From positions 1 through 64,000 of the forward strand of contig QBVU01000002.1 of the NCBI GenBank assembly GCA_003284275.1: DNA of 64,000 nt, read 5' to 3'. How positions within the stretch are numbered: the first letter of the stretch is position 1; the number at the start of each line of letters is the position of its first letter. The notes below the pieces were generated by a model. It saw nothing but the letters and a program-made list of their open reading frames with translations. It was not told where the DNA came from and made no database searches. Position numbers and translations under genes: made by a program. The stretch comes from Pelagibacteraceae bacterium AG-313-A04. Lineage in GTDB: Bacteria; Pseudomonadota; Alphaproteobacteria; Pelagibacterales; Pelagibacteraceae. Of this stretch, positions 18,586-32,138 are shown in pieces.

Positions 18586-19953
18586 TTAATTGATACCCTT
18601 TATTCCTAAAGATTTTAGTTTTCTGTGAAGAGCAGATCTTTCCATGCCTATGAAATCTGCAGTTTTTGAGATATTCCCGTGATGTTTTTTAAGCTGTGTT
18701 GTTAAATATTCTATTTCAAAGTGCTCTCTTGCTTCTTTTAAAGGTGATTGAAAAGATTGTAACAAAGAATTGTTTTCAGTAGAAATGTTAGATGAAGGAT
18801 TTAATATATCGTCTATTAACTGATTGATTTTTTGTTTGCTTTCATTGGATGATAAGATTGTTAATCTTTCAACTAAATTCCTTAATTCTCTAACATTACC
18901 TGGCCAGTTATAGGTATATAGATTATCATTTTTTATATCTATTTCTGGTTTTTGCACACCATTGATTTCTGAAAGCTTCGTTTTAAAGTATTCAATTAAT
19001 AAAGGGATATCCTCAGTTCTTGATGATAATGATGTTAATACCACCGGCATCACATTTAATCTGTGAAATAAATCTTCTCTAAATTTATTTTCTCTGACTA
19101 ATTGATTTAAATCTTTTGAGGTAGAGGAAATAAGCCTTATATTTACATTAATATTTTTTGATCCATTAATTCTTTTAAACTTTTGATCAATTAAAACCCT
19201 TAGTACATTTGCTTGAGTTTCATATGGAATTTCAGAAACCTCATCAATTAATAGTGTTCCTCTATTGGCTCTTTCTAAAGCACCAAATGAAATGTTGCCG
19301 TCTTCAAACTCTTCACCGAATAATTCTTTTTCATAAGTTTTTTCCTTAAGAAGAGCAGCGTTTATTATTATAAAAGGTTCTTTTACTCTAGCTGAATTTT
19401 TATGAATCTTTCTTGCAACTAGTTCTTTACCAGAACCAGTAGGTCCAGAAATTAACACCCTGCTTTCAGAAGTGGATAGTTTCTCAATAATTTTTTTTAC
19501 TTTCATAATATCTGGGCTTTCACCAATTAGGTCAAAAGAGTGAAATAATTTATTTTCAAATATGTCTTTTTCTTTTTTGAGTAACGAAGACTCTAATCCT
19601 CTATTAACATAATTTACAATTTTTTCTTTAGAAAAAGGTTTTTCTATAAACTCATAGGCTCCTAATCTGATTGCCTCAACAGCGACTTTTACTGTTGCAT
19701 GACCTGAAATCATAATTACTGGGGTATTTTTATTTTTTTTTGTGATTAATTTAAGTAAATCAATACCATCTTTATCTGGTTTATCTAATTTAATATCAAC
19801 TATAGCCAGATCAGGAAGTCTTTTATCTATTTCTAGTACTGCTTGGTCATAATTAGCAGCAGTACGAACTTTAAAGTTTTGTTCTTCTAAGATATTACAA
19901 ACTAATAGTCTAATATCTGGGTTATCGTCAATTACTAAAATTTCTTTAAGCAT
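18586..19953 (-). CDS. ntrX: Nitrogen regulation response regulator NtrX (sigma54-dependent family)
   Basis: Receiver domain, AAA+ (GPTGSGKELVARKIH), Fis-type HTH at C-terminus; paired with NtrY. Confidence 0.9.
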   Translation of the reverse strand: MLKEILVIDDNPDIRLLVCNILEEQNFKVRTAANYDQAVLEIDKRLPDLAIVDIKLDKPDKDGIDLLKLITKKNKNTPVIMISGHATVKVAVEAIRLGAYEFIEKPFSKEKIVNYVNRGLESSLLKKEKDIFENKLFHSFDLIGESPDIMKVKKIIEKLSTSESRVLISGPTGSGKELVARKIHKNSARVKEPFIIINAALLKEKTYEKELFGEEFEDGNISFGALERANRGTLLIDEVSEIPYETQANVLRVLIDQKFKRINGSKNINVNIRLISSTSKDLNQLVRENKFREDLFHRLNVMPVVLTSLSSRTEDIPLLIEYFKTKLSEINGVQKPEIDIKNDNLYTYNWPGNVRELRNLVERLTILSSNESKQKINQLIDDILNPSSNISTENNSLLQSFQSPLKEAREHFEIEYLTTQLKKHHGNISKTADFIGMERSALHRKLKSLGIKGIN

Positions 19954-21724
19954 ACTTCGGTAGTGAAATTGTTACTCTTGTGCCTTTACTATCAACTTTG
20001 TTTTTAATTGATAATTTCCCATTATGTTCGTTTATTATTTTTGTTACTATTGGAAGTCCTAATCCCGTTCCGGTTTTTTTAGTGGTAAAATAAGGTGTCA
20101 TTGCTTTTTTAGCGTCTGTAATACCTGTGCCATTATCTATAATTCTTATGACTATATAGTGATTATTGCTATCTATTTCTATGTTAATATTTCCTTTAAA
20201 ATCAGGCTCTTTTTCATTTATTTCTACAAAAGACTCTTCGGAGTTTTTAATAAGGTTAATAAAAACTCTATTAAGTTGATCCTCGTCACCTTTAATAAAT
20301 TTGTCATTCGTATTTTTTGATAAATTAATATCATTTTTAGAATTAAGATTAATAAAATCTAAAGATTTATTTATTAAATTAATTATATCCACCTTTTTGA
20401 ATATTGGTCTAGGCATCCTGGCAAAATTTGAAAATTCATTTACAAGTTTTTCAATATCTTTTATTTGCCTATTGATTGTTTCTAAATATTTTTCAAAATC
20501 GTTATTTTCTTGATTCAGTTTTTTTTTATATTTTTCTCTTAAACTATCTATTGATAATTGAATTGGTGTTAAAGGATTTTTTATTTCATGCGCTAGCTTT
20601 CTTGCAACACTTTCCCAAGCTTCGTATCTTTCAGTGATTAGTAATTTATCTTGCTGCTCTTTTAATCTTTCAATCATTTGATTAAAATTCACATTAAGTT
20701 GTTTTAATTCTTCGTCTGTTTCTAATTCAGGAACTTTAACATCTAAAGCACCTTTGCTAATGGAATCAGAAGCTCCAATTAAATTAACAATTGGCTTTGT
20801 TAATCTTGATGCGAAAGTAATAGCTATTGAAGTTGAAAGAAATAATAGTAGAGTAACCACAATTATATAAATAACGGCAAATGTAACCTTAATTCCAGTT
20901 TGACTATTTTCTACTGAATAATAAAAACTTACTGCTTCTTCTGTTTCATTCAAATATCTCAATATTTCAGGGTCAATGTTTCTAGAAATATACAAATAAG
21001 TATCGACTAATGAAGTTAATTTAGTCATTACTGTTGTTTTATTTTCTAGATTATCAGAAATAAAAACTGGTTTTCCTTCTAAAGCTTGATCATAATTCTC
21101 ATCGGTTGGTACAATAAATTCCTCTGATATATCTCTTACATCAGAAAGCAGTATATTTCCTAAACTATCAATTAAATAAACGTCATCAATTCTTCTTAAA
21201 ATTTTCTCAGATCGCATAATATTTTTAAATCTATTTGGGCTTGAGTAATAAAATCCTGATGCACGATTTAATCCAACACTCATCAATATAACATCAGACA
21301 AAACATTCTCTTTACTTTCTTCCAAATAATTTTTTGCTAAATCAAAAGAATTATTTACAGCTTTTGTAATTTGTTTATCAAAATAATTCTGAACACCAAA
21401 ATTAAAAATAAATAATGAAAAAATTGCTACAATTAAGGATGGTATTACTGTAAATAAAGAAAAAATAGAAATATACCTTAAATTGGTTTGTGATCCTTTT
21501 TTGTTTTTTTTTCCAGTGTAATAAAACCTATAAAAATTTTTAAATATTAATGTAAAAAAAACTAATAATAGAAAAATATCAATAATTAATAAATTTTGTA
21601 AGTTTTTATCAGTTAGTGGTATAAATCCTTCGTTAATAAAAGTTAGAAAAGTAACAATCCCCATGAAAATGCATAGAAATGAAGATAAAATTATCCAATT
21701 AAAATTTTTAATTATCTTAAACAT
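19946..21724 (-). CDS. ntrY: Sensor histidine kinase NtrY
   Basis: N-terminal TMs, HAMP, RKLAHEIKNPLTPIQLS H-box, GTGLGLPIV. Confidence 0.9.
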   Translation of the reverse strand: MFKIIKNFNWIILSSFLCIFMGIVTFLTFINEGFIPLTDKNLQNLLIIDIFLLLVFFTLIFKNFYRFYYTGKKNKKGSQTNLRYISIFSLFTVIPSLIVAIFSLFIFNFGVQNYFDKQITKAVNNSFDLAKNYLEESKENVLSDVILMSVGLNRASGFYYSSPNRFKNIMRSEKILRRIDDVYLIDSLGNILLSDVRDISEEFIVPTDENYDQALEGKPVFISDNLENKTTVMTKLTSLVDTYLYISRNIDPEILRYLNETEEAVSFYYSVENSQTGIKVTFAVIYIIVVTLLLFLSTSIAITFASRLTKPIVNLIGASDSISKGALDVKVPELETDEELKQLNVNFNQMIERLKEQQDKLLITERYEAWESVARKLAHEIKNPLTPIQLSIDSLREKYKKKLNQENNDFEKYLETINRQIKDIEKLVNEFSNFARMPRPIFKKVDIINLINKSLDFINLNSKNDINLSKNTNDKFIKGDEDQLNRVFINLIKNSEESFVEINEKEPDFKGNINIEIDSNNHYIVIRIIDNGTGITDAKKAMTPYFTTKKTGTGLGLPIVTKIINEHNGKLSIKNKVDSKGTRVTISLPKYA

Positions 21725-21772
21725 CTTAAATAACCATTAAATATCTATATAAATATTATATAATTTTATACC

Positions 21773-22918
21773 ATGAGTTTTTGTTTAATCATTCTTGCAG
21801 GGGGTAATAGCCATAGATTTGGTTCTAATATAGGCAAACCATATCAAAAATTAGCTGGCAAATCATTAATTGAAATTATCGTTAGTAAAGCTCGTCAATT
21901 TAAGCAAATTAAAAAGATAGTACTTGTTTATAACAAAAAAGATGCGAAACGAGTCAAAACATTAAAACTAAAAAATATGAAATTAATAATTGGAGGAAGT
22001 AATAGACAACAATCTACATTTAACGCTCTACGGTATTTAATTAATAATAAAGGAACTTCTAAAGTTTTAATTCATGATGCGGCTAGACCTAATTTTTCAA
22101 AAAAACTTTTGGGTCTTATATTGAAAAATATGCGAAATGCTAGGGCTGTTGTGCCTAAAATAAAAATTCAAGATGCAATTAAACAAATATTAGACTCTAG
22201 TAAAGAAGAATACATAGTGGGAAAAAAAAGAGATAACTTATTTTTAACCCAAACTCCTCAAGCGTTTAATTTAAAAGAAATATATCATTTGCATAAAACC
22301 AACTCTGGCAAATATAAGGATGATGATATTTCCCTATACATAGATTTGAACGATGTTAAATTTATTGAAGGAGAAAAAAATAATTTTAAAATTACGGATA
22401 AATCAGATTTTGATAATCTTAAGAATATTTATAAATCTAAACAGAGTGTTGGAATAGGATTTGATGTTCACAGATTAGTACCAAAAAGAAAATTTTATTT
22501 AGCTGGTTTAAGAATTAAATCAAAGTTAGGGACACTAGGTCATTCAGACGGAGACCCTGTTCTCCATTCAGTGACTGATGCTATTTTAGGTGCTTGTAAA
22601 ATGGGTGATATTGGTCAAATGTTTTCAGATAAAAATAAAAAATTTAAAAACATAAGATCCACAATTTTACTTCAAAGAGTAGTAGAACAAGTTAAATTTA
22701 AAGGTTATTTTATTAATAATATTGATATCAATATTATTACTCAAACACCTAAAATCAAAAATTATAAAAATAGAATGATCAATAATATTGCTAAGCTATG
22801 TGAAATTTCGAAAGATCAAATTAATATTAAAGGGAAAACTACTGAAAAACTAGGTTTGATAGGTAAAGAAAAGGCAATAGCATGTGAAGTTATATGTTCA
22901 GTTATAAAATATGATTAA
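21773..22918 (+). CDS. ispDF: Bifunctional IspD/IspF (MEP pathway)
   Basis: IspD N-terminus (LAGGNSHRFG) fused to IspF (GIGFDVHRL, GHSDGDPVLHSVTDAILGA). Confidence 0.95.
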   Translation: MSFCLIILAGGNSHRFGSNIGKPYQKLAGKSLIEIIVSKARQFKQIKKIVLVYNKKDAKRVKTLKLKNMKLIIGGSNRQQSTFNALRYLINNKGTSKVLIHDAARPNFSKKLLGLILKNMRNARAVVPKIKIQDAIKQILDSSKEEYIVGKKRDNLFLTQTPQAFNLKEIYHLHKTNSGKYKDDDISLYIDLNDVKFIEGEKNNFKITDKSDFDNLKNIYKSKQSVGIGFDVHRLVPKRKFYLAGLRIKSKLGTLGHSDGDPVLHSVTDAILGACKMGDIGQMFSDKNKKFKNIRSTILLQRVVEQVKFKGYFINNIDINIITQTPKIKNYKNRMINNIAKLCEISKDQINIKGKTTEKLGLIGKEKAIACEVICSVIKYD

Positions 22919-23414
22919 AACTTTCAATTATTTACTTGTTACTTGTTTTGGTATTGGATCAATTAGATTTGCTCCGGGAACAATAACGTCTCTTATAACA
23001 ACTGTTTTTCTATACAGCTTATTTCATATAATTAATTTACCAAACAACACTATTTTAATAATTTTATTAATAGTTTTTATTTATTCTTTTTATGCTGTGT
23101 CTGAATATATAAAATATGATGAAAACAAAGATCCTAAAGAAGTTGTTATAGATGAATTCATCGGTCAATCTATTCCAATTTATTTATATGAAATTGCTCA
23201 TGGAAGTGCGAAAGACTCAAATGAAGCGGTTTTATTTTATTTATATATTTTCATTTTATTTAGATATTTTGATATTAAAAAACCTTTTCCGGTTAGTTTT
23301 TTCGATAAAAAATTTAAAAATAGTTTTGGAGTAATAATGGATGATGTAGTTGCTGGCTTATATGTGGTCCTTACGTTGATAATTTTTATGGTAATTAAAT
23401 CAAAATTTTTCTAA
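22911..23414 (+). CDS. pgpA: Phosphatidylglycerophosphatase A
   Basis: GIGSIRFAPGTITSL, VVIDEFIGQSI, GVIMDDVVAGLY. Confidence 0.88.
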   Translation: MIKTFNYLLVTCFGIGSIRFAPGTITSLITTVFLYSLFHIINLPNNTILIILLIVFIYSFYAVSEYIKYDENKDPKEVVIDEFIGQSIPIYLYEIAHGSAKDSNEAVLFYLYIFILFRYFDIKKPFPVSFFDKKFKNSFGVIMDDVVAGLYVVLTLIIFMVIKSKFF

Positions 23415-23890
23415 TGAGTTTAAATAAAAAGATAATTTCACTAATCAAAAGAAAAAAGATGAAACTTGCGATTGCTGAGTCATGTACAGGGGGAATGCTG
23501 TCTAGCACTATTACCTCTGTAAGTGGCTCATCAAAAGTATTTACGATGGGCTTAGTTACTTACTCAAATCAAGCCAAAACAGGTATGTTAAAAGTTCCTC
23601 AAAAAATAATTAAAAAACATGGTGCTGTGAGTGTTCAATGTTGTTTAGCTATGGTTAATAACTTAAGTAAAATTAGTAAGTCTAAAGTCTGTGTTTCAAT
23701 TACAGGAATAGCTGGTCCTAAGGGCGGCTCCAAACAAAAACCGGTTGGTTTGGTTTACATTGGAATTAAAGTTAGAAAAAAGGTTATTGTTAATAAATGT
23801 AATTTTAAAAATAAAGGCAGGACATATATTCAAAGACAAACGGTAAAAAAATCTCTTAATTTATTGTTAAATTTAATTAGTTCTAACTAA
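23414..23890 (+). CDS. CinA C-terminal domain protein (NMN amidohydrolase-like)
   Basis: KLAIAESCTGGMLSSTITSVSGSS, GIAGPKGGSKQKPVGLVYIG. Confidence 0.92.
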   Translation: MSLNKKIISLIKRKKMKLAIAESCTGGMLSSTITSVSGSSKVFTMGLVTYSNQAKTGMLKVPQKIIKKHGAVSVQCCLAMVNNLSKISKSKVCVSITGIAGPKGGSKQKPVGLVYIGIKVRKKVIVNKCNFKNKGRTYIQRQTVKKSLNLLLNLISSN

Positions 23891-23967
23891 AAACTTACAA
23901 CCCAGGGTGTATCCAAAAATTGAAAAAAGTTCAAATCGGGTTTATAAGATTTTAACTCAAAAACATT

Positions 23968-26118
23968 ATGAAAAAAAAAATTATCAGTTTTTTAAAGAAA
24001 ATAATTATTATTTTTAAAATTAATATTTTAATTTTTGCTTCTTATACTTCTTCAGTAAATGCAGCTGTTCCAGTTTTCGTTGATACTTTTGATGTATCAA
24101 ATGAAACCACTACGCCTGGTCAGTTAGTTTTTAACAGCGATGGAACAAAAATGTTTCTGACCGGATATAATGACAAAGAAGTTCATGAGTATGCATTATC
24201 AACGGCGTATGATGTTTCAACAGCTTCGATTACCACGAGTTTCAGCGTAGCGGCAAAGGAGATAGCTCTTAATGCTGTTAACTTTAACCCTGATGGAACA
24301 AAAATGTTTATAGTAGGTTCACACAATGACAAAATTCACCAATACAGTCTTTCAACAGGTTTCGATTTAACATCAACAGTAACCTTTGTTAAATCTAGCG
24401 CAGCGGTAACCACTCAAGAAGGAAATCCCGAAGTAATTTTGTTTAATGATGATGGTACAAAAATTTATATAACTGGAAGAGTTTCTGATGCTGTTCATGA
24501 GTACGATTTAGGATCTGCGTACGATGTAGGATCGTTAACACTGGTGACGAGTTTTTCAATGAGTAGTGAGACAGACATTACTGAAGGAATGTCTTTTAAT
24601 GATGACGGAACGAAATTATTTATGAATGATTTACAATTTGATAAAGTTTTCCAATATTCTTTATCAACAGCTTATTCATTTCAATCTACAGTAACGCTAG
24701 AAGGTAGTTTTAGTATAGCGGCTCAAGAAAGTCATTCACAGTACGTAGCGTTCAACAATGATGGAACTAAGATGTATATTGTTGGGAATAACGGAGATGA
24801 TATTACTGAATATTCGCTGAGTTGTGCTTTTCATATATTAACTACGGCATGTAGTTCTTCTAGTTCTTCCTCATCAAGTTCATCAACTTCTGATCCTACA
24901 TCTGATAGTGATGTAATCGGATCTATAAAAACTAGCGCTAAATTATCAAAGAATGTCATTACTCATTCTATTAATTCAATTTCTAATCGACTTAATTTTA
25001 TTAAAAATAATAGATCTAATAAAAATTTATCTAATCAAAATATTAATTTAGATTTTGGAAATCCTATATTTACATCTATGTATGAAGCATCATCAATCTC
25101 AAAAAAATTAAATCAATCTCCTTTAAAAAATAAGTTACCAGAAGGTTGGTCAATGTGGAATGAAGGAACAATTAGTCTAAGTAAAATATTAGATGATAGT
25201 ACAAAAAAAGATATTTTATCAAATAACCTTACTATTGGGTTTGATAAAAAGATAAACGAGAACGAGATAAAAGGATTTGCTTTTCAAGTGGGTTATAGCG
25301 ATATAGAAGTTGGAAAAAACGGCACTGGATCTGACAGTTTAAATTACAACTTTTCAATTTATAGAACTAGACCATTAGAGAACAATAACTATATTGAGAG
25401 TCTTTTTGGTATTGGATTAATTAAAAATGATCTAACAAGAGTAGATGGAAGCAATGTTCTTTCGGGAAATAGAAATGATAAGCAATTATTTGGATCATTT
25501 AAATTAAATAAACCAATTAAAAAAAATAAGTTTACTATCACACCTTCAGCTAAAATAGACTTTGGTTATACATTTTTGGATAGCTTTACTGAGCAAGGCA
25601 CTGATGCTTTGAAGTATTCTAGCCAAGAAATAGAAACTGGTATAGCTTCATTAGGCTTAAAATTTGATGGGTTGACTAATTTCAGCAATAGCAAAATCAA
25701 ACCTTTTGGATCTTTAGCGTATGGATATGATTTTACAGATATATCATCAGCAAGATTGAGTTACATTAACGATACAGGTAATACTTATTCCTATAATCAA
25801 AATGATAATAAAAATCATGTATTAACTTCTAAATTAGGTTTTGACTATACTTTTAAAGATAACCTAAATATTTTTAGTAATTATAATAGAACGCAAAGAA
25901 GTTCTTCAAATCATACAGACTCCATTGATCTTTCGCTTAACTTTAAGTCAAAACGAGAGACAGAATACGCAATGTCACTTGGTGGATCTGAAGACCTGTC
26001 TGCTGGATTTAATCTTACAAAAGATTTAAACGGATTTGATCTCAAATTTGATGTAAATCAATCTTTTCAAGATACTTCTGATAAAAACGCCCAAGTTTCT
26101 TTATCTACTAAATTTTAA
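23968..26118 (+). CDS. Secreted beta-propeller-like repeat protein with C-terminal autotransporter-like beta barrel
   Basis: Signal peptide; five FN(x)DGTKM-type repeats; Ser-rich linker; C-terminal half rich in alternating beta strands ending in Phe (VSLSTKF). Confidence 0.75.
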   Translation: MKKKIISFLKKIIIIFKINILIFASYTSSVNAAVPVFVDTFDVSNETTTPGQLVFNSDGTKMFLTGYNDKEVHEYALSTAYDVSTASITTSFSVAAKEIALNAVNFNPDGTKMFIVGSHNDKIHQYSLSTGFDLTSTVTFVKSSAAVTTQEGNPEVILFNDDGTKIYITGRVSDAVHEYDLGSAYDVGSLTLVTSFSMSSETDITEGMSFNDDGTKLFMNDLQFDKVFQYSLSTAYSFQSTVTLEGSFSIAAQESHSQYVAFNNDGTKMYIVGNNGDDITEYSLSCAFHILTTACSSSSSSSSSSSTSDPTSDSDVIGSIKTSAKLSKNVITHSINSISNRLNFIKNNRSNKNLSNQNINLDFGNPIFTSMYEASSISKKLNQSPLKNKLPEGWSMWNEGTISLSKILDDSTKKDILSNNLTIGFDKKINENEIKGFAFQVGYSDIEVGKNGTGSDSLNYNFSIYRTRPLENNNYIESLFGIGLIKNDLTRVDGSNVLSGNRNDKQLFGSFKLNKPIKKNKFTITPSAKIDFGYTFLDSFTEQGTDALKYSSQEIETGIASLGLKFDGLTNFSNSKIKPFGSLAYGYDFTDISSARLSYINDTGNTYSYNQNDNKNHVLTSKLGFDYTFKDNLNIFSNYNRTQRSSSNHTDSIDLSLNFKSKRETEYAMSLGGSEDLSAGFNLTKDLNGFDLKFDVNQSFQDTSDKNAQVSLSTKF

Positions 26119-26426
26119 ACCGGGTAACTAAATTCTGGATTTACTATAAAATTCAATAAATGAGCCGTAAAACTATTTAATAATAAGAATATACCAAACG
26201 CGTTAAGGTAAAGGATAAAAACTAAGAAATTTCTTGCTCTTTTTTTAGCTAAAAGATTTTTATTTTCGGGCACCCAATCTTTGTTTGGAGATTTAAAATC
26301 ATATGAAAACATCCAATAAGTTATATCGCTTTCATTAGGGTCACCGGTTCTAATTTTTTTAATATATGAAGCTAGGCTTTTAAATGTAAAAAGAAAAACT
26401 ATTAATAAGACTGAAATAATTAACAT
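26115..26426 (-). CDS. Small two-TM hypothetical protein
   Basis: 103-aa ORF with N- and C-terminal hydrophobic segments, 1-nt spacing/overlap with neighbour. Confidence 0.6.
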   Translation of the reverse strand: MLIISVLLIVFLFTFKSLASYIKKIRTGDPNESDITYWMFSYDFKSPNKDWVPENKNLLAKKRARNFLVFILYLNAFGIFLLLNSFTAHLLNFIVNPEFSYPV

Positions 26427-26869
26427 TATTTATATAATTTTATCGCTCGTTCTTCGAAAGCTTTAGCAATTTTATTTAAACCAAGCTCAAAAGACTTTTT
26501 CATAATACCATTTAATATTGGATTTTTTAATTCAAAATCAATAAAAAATTCTAATTGTGTATTGTTATTTATTTCTTTGAAATGCCATTCGTTTTTTAAG
26601 TGTTTTAAAGGACCATCTAAATTTGTGACAATAATTTTATCAGTTCCCTTGTGGTAAGAGACATGGCTTGAAAAAGTTTCATTTAAAATACTTTTACCAA
26701 CTTTTAAATCTCCATTAAAAGTAATTAAATCTGAACTTTCATTCTTATCTAAAATCTTACCTTCTATGCACCAAGGAACAAATTCAGGATATTTTTCAAT
26801 ATCAAGAACCATTTCAATAAGTTGATCTTTTTTACAAGGAATAATTTTTTTTAATGTTGCGGATGACAT
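26426..26869 (-). CDS. RatA/Coq10-like SRPBCC (START-fold) protein
   Basis: [40 protein letters not shown]. Confidence 0.85.
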   Translation of the reverse strand: MSSATLKKIIPCKKDQLIEMVLDIEKYPEFVPWCIEGKILDKNESSDLITFNGDLKVGKSILNETFSSHVSYHKGTDKIIVTNLDGPLKHLKNEWHFKEINNNTQLEFFIDFELKNPILNGIMKKSFELGLNKIAKAFEERAIKLYK

Positions 26870-27795
26870 TCAAGCTTTTTATTTCTTGCGTCCTGCAATT
26901 TTTTAAAATCTTCATCAGCATGATAAGATGATCTTGTTAAAGGCGATGAAGAAACAAGTAAGAAACCTTTTGTTTTTGCGAGAGTCTCGAATTCTTTGAA
27001 TTCATCTGGATGATAGTATCGATTAAGAGGATAATGTTTTGCTGATGGTTGAAGATATTGTCCTATTGTTATAAAATCAACATCAGCTGATCTTAGGTCG
27101 TCCATAACTTGCGTCACTTCATCTTTTGTTTCCCCTAAGCCAACCATTATTCCTGACTTTGTAAAAACTTTTTTGTTAAATTTTTTTGCGTTTTTAAGTA
27201 ACTCCAAAGAAGCAAAATATCGTGCGCCGGGCCTTACCTTTACATAAAGTCTTGGAACTGTTTCGATGTTATGGTTGAAAACATCTAAATCTGCTTTTAA
27301 AACTTTTTTATATGCTTCTCCTTTTCTAAGAAAATCCGGTGTTAAAACTTCTATTGAAGTATTTGGATTTTTTTCTCTTGTCGCTTTAACCACCTTATAA
27401 AAATGTTCAGATCCGCCGTCATCAAGATCATCTCTATCTACCGAGGTGATAACAACATGTTTTAAATTCAAATTTTTTACTGCATTAGAAATTTTTACAG
27501 GCTCGAAAATATCTAATGCTGATGGTTTGCCGGTCTTGACATCACAGAATGCACAAGCTCTAGTACAAGTATCTCCCATTATCATGAAAGTTGCATGTTT
27601 TTTACTCCAGCATTCAGTAATATTTGGACAATTGGCCTCCTGGCAAACAGTTACTAAATTGTTTTGATTTACCACTTGTTTAGTTTGGAAGAATACTTGT
27701 GAGTCTACAATTTTAGATCTTATCCACTCAGGTTTTTTTTTTATTGGATTAATAGGTTTATTAACTTTTTCTGGATGTCTTACTTTTTCGTTCAT
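26851..27795 (-). CDS. lipA: Lipoyl synthase
   Basis: [13 protein letters not shown] and [10 protein letters not shown] radical-SAM clusters. Confidence 0.97.
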   Translation of the reverse strand: MNEKVRHPEKVNKPINPIKKKPEWIRSKIVDSQVFFQTKQVVNQNNLVTVCQEANCPNITECWSKKHATFMIMGDTCTRACAFCDVKTGKPSALDIFEPVKISNAVKNLNLKHVVITSVDRDDLDDGGSEHFYKVVKATREKNPNTSIEVLTPDFLRKGEAYKKVLKADLDVFNHNIETVPRLYVKVRPGARYFASLELLKNAKKFNKKVFTKSGIMVGLGETKDEVTQVMDDLRSADVDFITIGQYLQPSAKHYPLNRYYHPDEFKEFETLAKTKGFLLVSSSPLTRSSYHADEDFKKLQDARNKKLECHPQH

Positions 27796-28085
27796 CTTAA
27801 TCTTATTATTATCTCATCTTGTTTAACGAAATTAAATTTTTCTCTATAAAGAATTTCTAAATAATCTGGATCATTATTTTTAATAAGTGAAATTTTATGA
27901 TCTAAGTTTTTTAAATCTTTTGTCAATCTTTCGTCTTTTTCTAATAATTCTCTATAAGTTTTTTTTTTGTCAATGTAAGAGATTAATCCTCTATCTCCTC
28001 CAACAAGATTAATTGCAATATACAGAGTAAAAAAAATATTAAACAGTAAAAATTTTTTATTTTTTAAACCTTCAAATAACTTCAT
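27792..28085 (-). CDS. ftsB: FtsB/DivIC septum formation initiator family
   Basis: Small TM plus coiled-coil protein directly downstream of eno. Confidence 0.75.
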   Translation of the reverse strand: MKLFEGLKNKKFLLFNIFFTLYIAINLVGGDRGLISYIDKKKTYRELLEKDERLTKDLKNLDHKISLIKNNDPDYLEILYREKFNFVKQDEIIIRLR

Positions 28086-28088
28086 TAA

Positions 28089-29345
28089 TTAGACTTTAGC
28101 CATTTTGGCTTGATTGCCAAGTTCTTCTTCGACGCGCAATAATCTATTGTATTTTGCTACTCTTTCAGACCTTGCCAGCGACCCAGTTTTAATTTGAGAA
28201 GACATTGTAGCTACAGCCAAATCAGCAATAAATGTATCTTCGGTATCCCCTGATCTGTGAGAAATAATTGTGTTGAAATTCGCTTTTTTTGCCATTGAAA
28301 TTACTTCAAGTGTCTCTGTTAAAGTTCCAATTTGATTAGGTTTAACTAAAATACTGTTGGCTGATTGTTGTTCAATGCCTTTTTTTAAGCGCTTTGTGTT
28401 GGTAACAAATAAATCATCACCCACTAATTGAATATTTTTACCAATCGCATCTGTGATTTTTTTCCAAGAGCTCCAATCTTCTTCCGCAAAGGGATCCTCG
28501 ATAGATTTAATGGGATAATTTGAAGTTAATTTTTGGTAATATTTGATAACATCGTTAACAGAAGTATAATTTTTTGATTGTATTGAATATTCTCCTTTAT
28601 CATTCATTAATTCATTTGCAGCTACATCTAAGCAAATTACAACATCGCTTTCTGGTTTTAATTTAGATTTTTCAATCGCTTCAACAATTAAATCCAAAGC
28701 CTCTTCATTAGTATTTATTGACGGAGCAAATCCTCCTTCATCACCAACATTGGTGAACATTTTTTTTGATTTTAATATTTTTTTTAAATTATTAATTACC
28801 AAAAAACATTTTTCTACAGCATCCATAAAATTCTTAGCCGAATCTGGTCTAATCATAAATTCTTGGATATTTAAATCATTGTCCGCGTGCGCTCCTCCAT
28901 TGATAATATTCATTAAAGGTAAAGGTAAAGAATAAGATTTTCCTAAATGTTTAAATAAAGATTTTTTATTTGATAGTGCAGAACATTTTGCATTAGCTAA
29001 AGAAACTGCTAGCGTAGCATTAGCACCGAGATTAGTTTTATTTTCACTTCCGTCTAGATCTAATAAAGTTTTATCGATTGATTCTTGTTGATCCGCATCA
29101 AGTCCAATAAGTTTTGAGGAGATCTTATTATTTATATTTTCTACTGCAATATTCACACTTTTTCCTAAGAATTTATTATTATCTTTATCTCTCAATTCGT
29201 GAGCTTCGAATGAACCTGTTGAGGCGCCCGAAGGAGAAATAGAGGTGGCAGAAATGTTATTTTCCAAAAAAACTTCTGCTTCAACAGTTGGATTTCCTCG
29301 GCTATCAAAAACTTGACGACCTTTAACATTTATAATTTTCGCCAT
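28089..29345 (-). CDS. eno: Enolase
   Basis: GRQVFDSRGNPTVEAEV, GDEGGFAPS, SHRSGDTEDTFIADLAVA. Confidence 0.97.
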   Translation of the reverse strand: MAKIINVKGRQVFDSRGNPTVEAEVFLENNISATSISPSGASTGSFEAHELRDKDNNKFLGKSVNIAVENINNKISSKLIGLDADQQESIDKTLLDLDGSENKTNLGANATLAVSLANAKCSALSNKKSLFKHLGKSYSLPLPLMNIINGGAHADNDLNIQEFMIRPDSAKNFMDAVEKCFLVINNLKKILKSKKMFTNVGDEGGFAPSINTNEEALDLIVEAIEKSKLKPESDVVICLDVAANELMNDKGEYSIQSKNYTSVNDVIKYYQKLTSNYPIKSIEDPFAEEDWSSWKKITDAIGKNIQLVGDDLFVTNTKRLKKGIEQQSANSILVKPNQIGTLTETLEVISMAKKANFNTIISHRSGDTEDTFIADLAVATMSSQIKTGSLARSERVAKYNRLLRVEEELGNQAKMAKV

Positions 29346-29348
29346 TTT

Positions 29349-31798
<2,450 letters not shown>

Positions 31799-31833
31799 TT
31801 ATACTTTATATTATCTCAAATACAAAGTCTTAA

Positions 31834-32133
31834 TTACTTAGATTGAGGTATTTGTGGAAGGTTTGAATTTTCTTCCTCCTCTTTTTCGAGAACTGATTGT
31901 GTTTCACGAAACTCATCTCGTGAAATAGCAACTATAGCAATACTACAAATTATAAATAGTGCCGCTACAATTGAGGTTAATTTTGTTAAAAATGTTCCAA
32001 CTGATCTTGTTGACGTGAAATTATCCTGTGAAACACCTAAACCTAAAGCGCCTCCTTCAGATCTTTGAAGTAAAATTATTATCACTAAAATTACAGCTAG
32101 GACAATGTTAACAAAGATGAGTAAACTTTCCAT
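31834..32133 (-). CDS. secG: Preprotein translocase subunit SecG
   Basis: VILLQRSEGGALGLG; two TM. Confidence 0.9.
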   Translation of the reverse strand: MESLLIFVNIVLAVILVIIILLQRSEGGALGLGVSQDNFTSTRSVGTFLTKLTSIVAALFIICSIAIVAISRDEFRETQSVLEKEEEENSNLPQIPQSK

Positions 32134-32138
32134 GATGT

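Noticed and set aside
23891-23967. Possible tRNA or small RNA gene before the surface-protein gene
   Set aside because: No cloverleaf or clear stem found by eye; tRNAscan-SE/Infernal would be needed
24850-24895. Ser-codon tract as phase-variable microsatellite
   Set aside because: Serine codons are mixed (TCT/TCC/TCA/AGT), not a homogeneous short-unit repeat prone to slippage
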